64,000 nucleotides of DNA from Mansonella perstans (Eukaryota > Nematoda > Chromadorea > Rhabditida > Onchocercidae): contig JBAMDO010000221.1 in assembly GCA_037074765.1 (NCBI GenBank), forward strand, positions 30,668 through 94,667, read 5' to 3'. Under the pieces are notes generated by a model. The model saw only the letters and a program-made list of their open reading frames with translations, did no database searches and was not told where the DNA came from. A program made the position numbers and the translations under genes. Within the stretch, counting starts at the first letter, position 1. Every line of letters starts with the position of its first letter. Positions 14,206-26,479 of this stretch are shown here, piece by piece.

Positions 14206-16731
14206 ACTTGTACTGAACTGTGACCGCAGGAGAAGCTAATCAGTTCCTTGCATATTGTAATGCTAGTGGCAATGTAATCTAAGGATGGAGTGGCTGAAGT
14301 GAGCCAAATGATTTATTGTTATTGCAACGTCATCATCGAATTCAGGTAGACAATCAAGAGCTGAAGCCAGTGCTAAGTCATTGCCAACTGAGAAGTAAAT
14401 GATTGGAATTATGTTTCTTGTTCAGTACCTTAGTGGAAATAAATATTTGTCAGACATGAAGTACTATTTAGATTTTAAATTATTCGAGTTATTTCACAAT
14501 TTTCTGGGAGCATCGTGACAAATCAATGCCTGTAATATATCTCTTCTGTTAATGTAGCACATAAAATGGTGTGGAACAATAAACAGATGTCAGTTGTTGA
14601 TGACAAACTGCAGATATGGATGAGCAGATTTACCATGCCGAATCGTGCTTTTCAGTATAATTTTGTAAATAATGAAACCACTTTTTAAATTCCAGTGATT
14701 CTTTTCCCTCCAACTTTCAACAGTTCTTAATGTTTTTTTGGGACATAACAATGCTTCGCTTCTTTCAATCCAAACAATAACAAAATTCCTCTGACTACCT
14801 GTTAGATTCTTTCATGATTTTCAGTAAAGTGAAATTATTTTGCAGTATTTTAGTGCTGTCTCTTACTACGGAACGTTGCTAAATTCTACTAATTTCTAAT
14901 TTCATTAAAGAATATTGTAATTCAATATGCTCAAGGGTTTCCATTGATTCGTCTACTCATATGCTAAAACTAAGCTCGCTGCCTAAATTAAATTTCTGAA
15001 TAATCATCGTTATGCTATCATTAATAGCAATTTTTCATGATTTATAAAAGATTGAGAGAAAAATTGCACAACTTTTTAACATTGCATTACGATCGGAATG
15101 CTTCAGTGAATTTACAGAAATATATTGAAAAATTGTTAGCACGGAACAATTGACATTCCTTAAATAATTGATACATACATTTTTTTTTTATGACAAAATA
15201 TATAATTCCTTATTCAAATTTATAGTTTGATCTTTGATCTAGTTTTATTTGATTTTGTATAACTTCGAGTCAAAACAGTCGCTAGTTATTTTACTAGATC
15301 TGGTTGGCTCAGTAATAAAAAATAGACTCGGAGTGCCAAACTGTACTATATCAAACTGTAAATCAAACTATAAATGAAAAGCACGAGAGTAACTTTATAA
15401 AACTTTTCAAAAGTAACTTTTCATTCTTCGCCCAAATATCATATTTTATTCAAATTAGCAAGAACTATCGTTTTGTAAGACTTGATAGAATGTCATGAGC
15501 AGCAAATTTGTATAAAATGTGATAACTGGGAACTTTAAGAAACTGAACAGCCTCAGACTCACAACTAGATGACTACAATACACCAGAGGTTGGTGTATGC
15601 CAGAATAACGATAAACTTCAAATTTAAGCTCTTTGAGGAGTAATTCGTTGATTATATATATAAATAATGAGTAGTGAAAATGACGTAATAAACTGCTCCA
15701 TAATGCATATTGCTGAATTATTTGAAAGAACTTCGAAAATTTTGATATGTTTCAATAAGTGGCAGAACAAACAAACAATTAAAGGAAAAATAAAATGAAT
15801 AAATGAATTCAGTTAAAGAAGAATTAAACTGGTTGCTTTACTCAGAATATTGTGAATAATGCTTTGAAGAACTGCGGACAATAGCAGTTCCTAAAGTGAG
15901 ATTGTTATGCAAAGATCGCCTTATCAAATTAGAGTCATTGATAGTACAAGCTTGCCTAAATTTCAAAATGACTTCTCTTAAATATTACGAATAGTAGATT
16001 TATATTTCCGAACTCAGCGAAATGTTTTGCCATTTTCTTCTTTTTCACTTTAAAAGTCAGAAAAAAATTTTAACTTTTTGTTTTTTAAATGTTCAATTTC
16101 ATAACATGGATACCGGTTTATTGACCTACATATATTTACTTCACTCATTCATAGGTTACAAAGAGTGTGGAAATATTTTCATGAATACTTTTGTATTCAT
16201 GAATAATTTCGTTTCGAACATTTTCGCGTCTGTCATTTCAATCACAGTTTCCGAAAAACTTAATTTTGTTCAGCAGATTCGACGAAACTGAATTCCTATT
16301 CCGTCATGGAAAATCAAATGAGGCGTTTGTTTAAAAAAAGATGGGCTAGTACTAGAACCAATAATTCAACATTGCATATAACTATGGGAGTGGCAAATAA
16401 TGCAACAAATTTAATTTGCTGTGATTTCCCAAATTTTCATCGGAAATTTCTACTGTTTCAATTCTATGACATCGTTCATTAAATAACTAAACTTTCACAA
16501 GTTTTTAAACTGATTACTTGTTCGCTGATTCAATAAAGCCATTTTATTTTGCCAACTGATTAATCTACTGTAAATTGAACTCAAATGTTAAACAATTTAG
16601 AATCTTCGTTTTGATTGAGAAATAATTGAGATATGCCCAGTTTAAGGCTGTTGAAAATTAAATTTTGAATGGTATTTTAGAATTGAATCCAAAAATCGAA
16701 CGGTTAGCTTGACAACCGTTTCATTTTAAAC
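14206..16731. other. Intergenic between convergent GPCR and BPI genes
   Basis: The two flanking genes converge, so both 3' UTRs must lie here. AATAAA-like signals are frequent but not diagnostic in such AT-rich DNA. An 89-codon plus-strand frame at 16022-16291 is Phe/Ile-rich and unlike any family I recognise. I see no RNA gene or mobile element. Confidence 0.6.
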
Positions 16732-19700
16732 CTATGACAATAACGCCGATGTTGAGTTGATGCTGTCGTAATAATCCAAATCATTGTTTTCTGCAATCGA
16801 TTTCTCAGAACAATTCTGATCGAAACAAAAATCGACTGTTATCCTCATTCGATCCTTTTCAAATATAACATCGGCTGATTTTTGAGCAAAATCGAACAAA
16901 ATAGGCAATTTTATGCCTGAAAACGAATGAAAATATTTCAAATTTTTTTCTATAAATGATGCATTCCAACACTTTTATTAGAAAAAGTTTCTGAAAAATG
17001 TTGCACGAAATTCTTCTTTCAAGTGCATTTTGATACAGGTATGCTTCAGGCAGTGGTAAATGAGTAACATATCTAAAAGCTCAGAAAAATTGTCACCACT
17101 TTTACCGTCACTAAGTTTCTTTGCTACATCATCGGCAATCAATAATTCATTAAGAGCGCTGACGAGGAATTCCAGACTAGTCTTGTCAATGCCATCGACC
17201 AGACTTATGACATCGGAGATTTTGAATTTATCAATACGCATCTGCGATGTCAACGAATAGTTTTTGAAAATATTTTTTTCGAGTTTCAATTCAGCCATCA
17301 TAGTGGATGTGAGGAATGGACGAGCATGTTCACCTTGCTGTAATTATTGAAAGCTTATTAATATGATAAATAAAATTACATCTCATGACAGATTTAACTA
17401 TTGAGTTTTGAAGCATATCTATTGCATTTCCCTTTCCATTGAAAGTACATATCTCGTTCTCATTTTTTAAAAGTGCAACCAAAATATATCAAAATTTGAA
17501 AAACCTGAATGGACAGAAATTTATAAAAAGTTATAACAAGATAGAAAGTTTTCATAATAAGTAGTAGTTTTAGAAATTCACTTGTACGAACGCATCCACT
17601 TGACTCCAAATCACAATTACGCCTTTATTTGGTTCAAAACGGACTGTCGGAGAGGTAGTTGTATGCGATTTAATTTGCACTATACCATCTGGGTACTGAA
17701 CACTTAAAGCTGAAACCTGAACTTATACTTGTCGGAAAAATATGATTTCAAGAAGAGTGAAAGTAAGAAGTATGAAAAATTTTGAGCTTTAAATATTTTT
17801 GGATACGACTTCTTATCCTTGAACTGTTACTTACAATGCGAAAAACTTTAACGAGAAAACACGTTTATATTACTAAAAAATGCTTGGTTTAGATAGAATA
17901 CATTTCAGTATTATTATTATTATGACTGAAAAAGTTGGTAGTTACCGGCATTAACTCTAAGCTAGTGATATTCCAAAGTAACTAGATACTACACTAGAAA
18001 TCCAGCAATTGAATGGTAAATTGTCTGCAAACTTACCGGGAAACAGAGTGCCAGCACAAATATCATTGGAGCTGCATTCGGTCCTTAGATATCCGACCAT
18101 AAGCGTATTGTTGATGCTTTCTTTACTGATTTCATAATCAAAATTCCGATACTGGTCCATCCAGTAGAGCAAACTTGCTAGCGTATAGTTGGACATCGTG
18201 AATTCAACCATTGCCTGATTTTCCGGACTATCCATTGTTATTGGTGGTGATGGAAAGGGTAATCGAAAATCGTTGAGCCTGTTAAGACCTGAATGAAATA
18301 TGAAAGCTGTAACTATTATAAAAAAAAACTTGTGTATTTCATCTCACCCCTGAACATTATAGTAATTCAGGCAAAATTTTGATCCTAATCATCATTGATT
18401 TAATAATCAACTTACCTTGTTTTACAATACTGAATGCGTTGCCTCGATGCTTCAGTTCAATTGCATTGGGCAAATATTGTATCTGCTCAATAAAGCCGTA
18501 ATTTAGGAAATACTGATCAAATAGAGCTGCACTCATCGGAGTATTCATCAGACGATTCGAAACAATGGGTACAATCTCGGTGTTGAAAGTTGAACATATT
18601 ATCTGAGAATTGAAACATAATTTATTACATTCTATTAATCTTCTTGTGCCTTAAAAATGTTTGAAATAAGAATTTAGTACTGATGATAATCGAATTTATA
18701 TACAGCTTAACATCATGTCGTGCCAAGCAAGCAGTCAAAAGATTGAAAATTTTTGAAAGATTTGTGAAAAACTAACTATTTCAATTCTTTCACTGATGAA
18801 ACGATTAATATGAGGATAATAATTGTCTAAAAGTAAAGGATCAGTCTCACTGAAGTTCATGACAACGCTGCCTGGTGAGAGCGTACATTTTTGTAGATCG
18901 GTCCGAAGATGGCCATCAGCATTGACAGCCGCCGCAAAAAATGATTTCACTTTTGCACTGCAATTAACCAATTTTCATTTTTAAAATTATTGTGGCATTT
19001 AAGGAATTTAATTGAATTCTATAGGACAGTGATCAACTAAACGTTCTTACTTTTACTCTCATCATTTTCCTCAACTCAGCTGACTCTGGACGAAAATGTT
19101 TATTAGGCAAAAATTGCGAACAATTTATGTTAAAAAAGTTATCGATTGAAAAACGTCAAATCTCTGGAACAAGGCGGAAAATTTGAATAATTTTTTAGTT
19201 GCTTTATAGCCGCTGAATCTCTTTCGTTCGCATTCTTTTCTAATTTGAATAAGTAATCCAAAAATGAAAAATAAACTTTAATATCGTCTAAGCACACTAT
19301 TTATGGTTATTATTCACAAAAAATAATAATGGTCATAATAAAATTAAAAAGTCATGACACAGAAAACTGCTGTCTTATTAAATCTTCATTCCTTCAAAAC
19401 AGTAGAAAACTAAAAAACAAATATTAAAAAAATTTGTAGTAGTTTATAAAACCAAGGCTCCGAAGCTGTTCACAAGCTTGTTGAATGGATCTTAGAATTT
19501 TTGGCACCTGTCAATTTGAAGTACAGCAGATCCATAAAAGTCACCACTAGCATTGGAAATTTTGAAAAATGTACCAATTGAAAGATTCAGATGAGAACCC
19601 TGAAAAATTCTTCGTCGTCATTTCGGAAATTCATTTAAGTTATTTTTTCAAATCTTCACCATCTCTGAAGTAGATTAGTTATATAGCCTATCGAGAGATG

Positions 19701-20417
19701 ATAAGAATTCACATCACGAATGCTTGCATATTTGATTGCATAAAATAAATAGAAATCTCTGAAGAAGAAGTAATATGAGATGATTTATCGATCGATGTAT
19801 GAGAATATTCCAAGAAAGTTTACCATCCAAATGATGCCTTGTCCAGGGGCAATAAACAACCGTGACTTGAATATTTTTGAATCATAACCAATAGCTTTCG
19901 TTGATATGAGGTCAAATGTTATCTAAAATTTTCTAAAAATTAAGATTAAAAAAATCATAAAGCTGGATGAAAGAAAAATGTAGATGCAAAATCAACTCGT
20001 ACACATTGCATTCAGTCTATCTAGTATGATAGCAAGCCACATTCTGTTCAATAATCTGTTTCAGTATTTGGTTGATAAATACAACAAGCTTTAAGCATAG
20101 GATTCTCGAGTATAACAATAAGTCTGTTGTAATTATTAAGTTTTTACCATTTTTTTTAAATTTAATTATTATTGATCAGAAAATTGAATAATCAGATAAT
20201 CATAAAGCAAATGAAATCTAGATTTTAATTTAATGAAGACAGATAATTTTGCTGAAGACCTCGTTTGTAAACGATGTAGAAAAATTGAAGATAATTTCGC
20301 CGTGATGCATAAACCTATTGACGCGTTCTTTCAGATAATCAGCCAACAAATCCAAAGCTCTCTGATTTATTCGTGTTACAAAACCCGCATGCGTGTTTGG
20401 TTTCGTGAAGAAACTAT
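16732..20417 (-). CDS. BPI/LBP/CETP-family secreted lipid-binding protein (first exon missing)
   Basis: Nine in-phase minus-strand exons encode about 503 residues: 20417-20260, 19922-19824, 19599-19508, 18957-18777, 18602-18416, 18288-18037, 17709-17582, 17337-17106 and 16916-16732. That is close to the roughly 480-residue family norm. The N-terminal barrel opens with NTHAGFVTRINQRALDLLAD, continues through STKAIGYDSKIF and FIAPGQGIIWM, and reaches SVVMNFSETDP. The linker LPFPSPPITM leads to the C-terminal barrel: MVEFTMSNYTLASLLYWMDQ, LSVQYPDGIVQIKSHTTTSP, AELKLEKN, then LSDGIKLPILF before an acidic Asp/Ser-rich tail. These match the two-barrel BPI fold, which carries phospholipid or sterol in extracellular fluid; nematode members include NRF-5-like proteins. 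The signal-peptide exon was not identified. A minus-strand frame at 20820-21173 with a hydrophobic stretch is a weak candidate. The first intron's donor (GAG|GTCTTC) is atypical. The fold is confident; the ligand is unknown. Confidence 0.9.
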
Positions 20418-23139
20418 CTGAAAAAAATCTTGGTACATTCTACTTCCGTCACGCTCCACTTTTCATTTTGTTATTCTGTTTGGATCAAAGGTCCCCCTCG
20501 TAGATTGATCAAGCAATTCCCGCACATGATAAAATTTATGCATGTTTTCTGCTCATTCATAATCAATTTCAAATGGACGTCGAATAATGCTGTTATTGGA
20601 TCATCGTCTCCACCAGAAGATATCGCCCCAGAAGTAAGGAAGAGATGAATTTGAATTTGATTTGACTGCAACGGAGTTTGGAAAAGATATCTCACTTGCC
20701 TCATTTAATAGCATCAAATAAGAGCTTAATTAATTTGGAACTAAGGAAACTAAATTCCGAAAAGACAATAACATTACTTGGTACAAGGGAGTTAAACGAT
20801 TTTATAAAAATCGTGGCTATCATGAGAAGGGAAACTGAAAACAAACTAACTTGCTAAAGACTGTGAATTTGTGAAGGAACATAGTTGCAGCGAAACAACT
20901 ATCAACTCCAAAATCATATTGCTTCTTTAGCCGTTGTAAGCAATGAAGACCGAAAGTGCCACTGTGTGTAACTCTTTTCCCGATTTTGCAATCCGGGATC
21001 TCTTTATAATTGACAACTTTGGCAATAATATTAGCGATGATGAAGATGAATAACAGCTCCTTACTTTCACTTCTCCTTTTTATTTGACAAAAAGGGATCG
21101 TAGAAAAATTGGAGCCAAATTTTAGATGGCTCAAGAAATTTGACTCGAAATATTGATGCCCATAGAACAGCACATGTTCATTCAGTATATAAAAGTCATA
21201 CCTTAATTATCCTGATTCTGCTAAACGTTTATTACGACGTTTCTTCAGATAGCGAGTTTTGTAAAAACTGAACAAGTTAAATATTGTCTTATTTGTTTAG
21301 AAAATAAAGCCTTTTTCCCGGGCAAAACGAATTTCGTGAAACCATATCCTAAACAGATTTGAAAAATAATATTTTGCTTTATTAATAGGATAGGATGAAA
21401 TTCGGTTTAAGTTGAATTAATTATTTGCATACAATTCAGATAAATAGATAGCAGCTGTAGATCTTTTGGCGAAAATTTTCAAATTAGTTGCGTCATTTTG
21501 CTTAGAAATAAGTGTTTTCTTTTTTTAAAATGAAAATGACAGTTTCAACAGAATCAGGAGTTTCAGATCAAGTGTTTCAAAACATTTACAAGGAAGATAT
21601 TAAAAGTCTATTTAGCAGTTCTACCATTTGCAGAAGAAAATTTGTAGCTTTAATTTTGGTATTTCTATAATGAATCGTTTCCATGTATTACTAGTACTTC
21701 GTGAAAAAATGAATTAAAATTCAAAGAAAAGTAGAGGAATACTAAAAATCATTAAAATTTATCATTCTTTCAAATTCAATATTGACTGCCCTTCGTGATC
21801 AGTTCATATCCCTGCATATTTCTAATAAAGGCTTAACTTTCTTTTAACAAAGGCAATTTTTTTCTTAATTACATAAACTTTCGAACGCCTTTGGAATTTC
21901 ATCATGGAAGTGAAAAATTCAGATCTATGAAGCAATTATACTTGAAATTATGAATTAAAAGGATCTATGAAGTGAATTTGCACCTTCTGCAAACTTATAC
22001 AAATGCTCTTATAACTTATACAAACTTATACAAATATTTGAAAATGGTCAAGCATTAGTTGATATTTTTGCAGGATGCAAATAAAGCAATAAGCTTAAGC
22101 GGATATATTCGAAGAATTTTGTTCTGATCCAAACAAGAGGAGATTCTCAATCTATACTGTTAAAAGAGAAATCGAAAGTAGTCAAGAACTTTGAAAAATC
22201 AAAAAAAATCCATCTTGAAAAAGAATTTTTCGCATTTTTGAAAAAACAAGGTTCGAATCCAATAGTAGTAAATAATCAGAAAACAAGATCTGGAGCTTAT
22301 ATGGTTGATTATGGTGCTTTTCATTATGCCATCTTTTTTTTTTCACTAAAATTTTGCCCTCTTCTCACTTACACTTCTCAGAAAAAGAATATAAAGCGTT
22401 TCGTTTTACAGCTCTTTTTTCCTTTATTGAAATGAAGCGCATTATTGGAGCAAATCGTTTTTTTTTCTTCGAAAACTTTTTTACTACAGTTTGAAATTAA
22501 TGAAAGGCTGTCGAAATGCATGTTATGGAATATACTAAAAAAAGATGTAGTACTTCCGCAAGAAAGTTTCACTGGTACCATATTCATCTACCTATAGCGA
22601 TAGCATTTTCACTACAATTAATAAGACATGTTCACCACCACCGACGTTTTGTTTCAAATTTAGAAATTCGAATATGTCATTCACTTAGCAGCAATACTTT
22701 TTGTGGTCCTTTGTGAGATATTGCATAGAACTGGTGAAATTTTTATTTAAATTAATATTTTTTACGCGAGGATGTTGAAAGGAAAGTAAGAAAGAGAGGA
22801 AGACAACGTGTAGAAACATATAGGATATTTGAGCTGGGATTGTCCTATCATACAGAAGAGTGGAAAAAGTAACAATTTATCATTTTCATTGATATTTCAA
22901 GAAAAACTGGAGATACAAAAAGCACCAGTTTTCTAAATACAGTTTGGCACTGAGGGTCACGTAAGTAAAGATGTAACTGATTTCTACGTGTCGCGATAGT
23001 ATTATAGTATTATACTACAATGAACAAAATGTTCATCGTGTGAGAAAGGTGAGCGTTGATGAATGAATGAATAATGAACTAAGAGATAAACGGGAAGATA
23101 TTATTCGAAAGTAAAGAAAGAATCGAAACATTAATGAAG

Positions 23140-23410
23140 GGGGAATGGCTGATCGTAACGGTAAGATTAGTGCGACGTAACGTTCTTGTTATATCCAGCA
23201 AGCAGTGAAATGTCTGAAAATCTACTGCAATCGCAGTAAGATGGCCGATAACGAAGAGATGGAATAGATGGGGATGGATATGAGTAGACAAGTACCTCTT
23301 CACTCGATACGGGGAGAAAGGGATAGTGCATTGGGCTCGCAGTAACAGCGGTGCAGTTGCTATCGCGACTCATAAAACCGGATGCCCTGCGGCTGGCAGC
23401 TCAAAAACGG
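23140..23410. other. Less AT-rich patch, open on both strands, function unknown
   Basis: Composition here is visibly richer in G and C than its surroundings. On the minus strand a frame runs through SRRASGFMSRDSNCTAV and SYPSPSIPSLRYRPS, ending after GYNKNVTSH. On the plus strand a frame runs through YGEKGIVHWARSNSG. I recognise neither, and no pair of good splice sites frames either one. It could be an orphan exon, a conserved regulatory island or chance. Confidence 0.25.
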
Positions 23411-24208
23411 GTAAAAGATTGTGGTATAGAGGAGGTTTTAATGGCACCAATAGTTGTAGTGTAGTAATCATAATGATTGTGGTAGTCATAAAAAAAGTAT
23501 GAAGCAAAAATACGGGGAACGAAATTCAAAAATCTTTCTAAAAACAGAATTTCTGGATTGATTTGTTTGTTCATCTCTTCGTGAAAGTTCTCTTTCATCA
23601 TAAAAAACAGAACAAAGTATCACCGACTGCAAAGTAGACTGGATTGGATGAATGAAACAGGATCGGATGTTATTTATCAATTGACAAAATAATATTTCTT
23701 CTAATTTTGCATCTCTATTTAAAATTTTTAATTGCTTCATTAAAAACAAGCTTTGAACACATCAAATTACTCAGATTTCGATATATCCTTTCAAATTTCT
23801 TCTTTTTTCAGAGACTTATGGAAAGGTTCTCTACTGATCAGACATTTTTCCAACAGTGGAAATATTGTGGAATTGCTCGAGAGCTGTGCTCCCTTTTAAA
23901 ACAAGTTATTAATGTTCGACTTTAATCAGTGAAAATTCCCTTTTCACCGTCGTTTGATTTCTCTCATTTTCAGAAGATTTTGCAGTATTCCTGAACATCA
24001 ATAAATTTTAAATAGTGCTAGGGTGACATGTGGCTGGTTTTTGAATATCGCATAGAGTTGTCGCGATCAGCTTTTCGAATTTCCCAAATAAAAGCTGCTT
24101 TTTATAAATTAAATCATCATCTCAATCAAGCACTGGAAATTCTGTTTTGATGTTAGTTACCATTAATGGCAGGGTAACTTTTCTACAGTTAACAGTTACA
24201 ACGGCAAA

Positions 24209-24429
24209 ATGGTAATTTTAAATCTCCTCTCCTGTATAAGGCTTGTTCTCTTTGCAGCAATAGGTACTCATGGAAGTTTCTGCGAACATGCGAAGAGGTC
24301 TGTTATCAAATTGAGATCATCATGGGGAAGAATCGACAACATATTTGCTCCAAAAATGTGTTGCACCTCTCAATCAGTGACAATAACACCAATCGATCTG
24401 ATGATGATAAGGAAGAGTTAATTTGTTGA
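24209..24429 (+). CDS. Possible small cysteine-containing secreted peptide gene
   Basis: Two readings compete. One is an ATG at 24209 that opens 70 codons with a hydrophobic start (NLLSCIRLVLFAAIG) like a signal peptide. The other is a 46-base intron (24212-24257, GTAATT...TTTGCAG) that joins the frame before 24211 to an exon at 24258-24429. That exon has cysteine spacing NRYSWKFLRTCEEVCYQ, then HICSKN, and an acidic end DDDKEELIC before TGA. No family is recognised. The splice-site quality and cysteine content make it worth listing, but there is no independent support. Confidence 0.2.
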
Positions 24430-26479
24430 AGCGTGCTCCGTTATAGAACATCAGGATCAATTATTAAAACCTTTATACACTGCATATGACAAAATGTTTT
24501 TATGACTTCAATCATATCAATAATTTATTGCTATCATTGTTCAAAAATGATTTTATCATAACTTTTGTTCTTCGATAATGTCACATAGTGCTAATATGTC
24601 TCATGTCCGGTTATCGAAAGGGAAGAGCGGTAAATTTCAGGAGAGAACTATGTAAGCTTTGCTCACGTATGCATCATCAGGTATTTTTTGAATCATTGGT
24701 GATAATAAGAGTCATGTAGAAATAAATATGAGATTATTAAGATAAGAATAAGACATTCGATCCAATTCTCTTATTATTCTCAAATGAAACAGAACCCGGT
24801 GATATGTTTCAAAATGATAGTGGTTTTATTTATCTAGTTTTATTGCTAGCTTTCTCATTACATTATTACTATATTTTAGCTTTTCGTTTAACTTTTTTTA
24901 ATAGATGATAAAGGTAATCACCGAAATTCTCTAGTTTTTGATTTTGATTATCAAATTAAAAAGATTATAATCTAATCACGAATTTTTTGTTCTCACTGAA
25001 GTTGGGTATACAAAGTTAAGGTAATATCGGGTTGTAAAAAAAACATCATTCCGGAAACTCAAGCAATCGGGAAGATAATTCATTATTTTAATTGATAGTG
25101 ATCGATCGCACAGTCTAAATTGACAGCCGAATCATCAAAAGAATTAAAGAAAACGGTTCACTAACCAACATTATGAACCTGTTTTAACGTAAAGTAGTTG
25201 TATGTAAACCTGTCACTTTGAGATTTATTTCCTGTATACTATTTGTTGTATTTGTTGTAAATATCATGACATTATTTTGTTATTAAGTGCAGATAATGAA
25301 AAAATATTGATGCGTGTTGTCCTTCAACCGTAAAACTTCGTATTCTACGGTCCGCAACTATTTCTCATTTTTGGTAGGATCGATGCAAAATTTGAAGATA
25401 TTGACTTCCTTATTGTAATCTAAGTCTTCCTTGTCTTCCAGAAATATTGCTGCTTCTAATTTCATTTTCTTTCTCTTTCATCTAAATATTTGAAATATAT
25501 ATGATTAGTGTAATTAATAAGAATGACAAAAGACCGATGGCATTTGCGATTTGTGATATTTGGGAACTGTCCAATTATTTCAAGTTATACAACACATTGT
25601 ACAATGCAGTGCTTACGGATATCCATTTGCAAATAAAACCGAACTAGATTTATAGCTGATAAGGTGCTGCAATTAACTGCAAATCCGGTTTTCTCACTCA
25701 ATCCTTGTTCTGCACTATTGCATCAAATTACTTTTCTATACCTATTTTACTTGCTGCGCCTTTATTATCTGTAAAGGAGCCATTTCTTCTAACTTCCCAT
25801 ACCTATCCACTTATTCTTCATTCTTTACGTTTTCGTCTCCCTTTCACAAAAAAAGATTACGTGCCTTTCACAAAATCTTCAATTATTAGGAAAAAAAAAA
25901 TCTGTAATGAAATTCAGTATTTATTCGGCATAAATTTGAACAAATCTTCAACACAGATATGAATACTTCCTTATTGTTTACAGAACATCTTTTCATAAAA
26001 ATGCACAAATCAGAAAATCACTGCTTGTATCAACCAATAAGCATACAGAATTAATAATGTAATCAGAAATAACATAATCAAAATCTTGACATAATTTGTA
26101 AGAATTTTTTAAATTACATTGAAATTCTTGTGGAACCCTAACTGTCGTGGAATTAGTGATTTAAGAAGAGATTTTGGAATTAAATCGAAGACCATTCGGC
26201 GGAAATTCATCGGTCCTAAAAAAATGATGTCTAAAGAATCAGTCGTTTAGTGATATGTTTAGAGGGTATAAACTTCTTAACCTCCAGAAAACGATCAAAA
26301 CCAAGTAGTTATACTATCCCTTTTAATCGAACTACTTGATAGAATGTCGATATTTGGTTCGATTGTGGTAAATTAAAAAATTCTAAAAACTTTCGCACAA
26401 TGCAGGAAAATTCAACAACTCATCAACTTGCAAAGTTGTACTTCCGTAGATTTTCCAGAACCGCAGGATCTGAAAAAAA

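Larger units (their letters stand above)
20418..26479. other. Gene-poor stretch between two minus-strand genes
   Basis: This stretch should hold the first exon and promoter of the BPI gene and the 3' UTR of the TSP1 gene. Candidates are a hydrophobic minus-strand frame at 20820-21173, a less AT-rich patch at 23140-23410 open on both strands, and a small cysteine-containing reading frame near 24209-24429. Everything else is AT-rich sequence with short noise frames. Short direct repeats of AACTTATACAAA occur near 21990-22035. Confidence 0.5.

Noticed and set aside
22245..22265. B-box-like GGTTCGAATCC
   Set aside because: No A-box, anticodon arm or acceptor stem upstream; the surrounding sequence is A-rich and unstructured.
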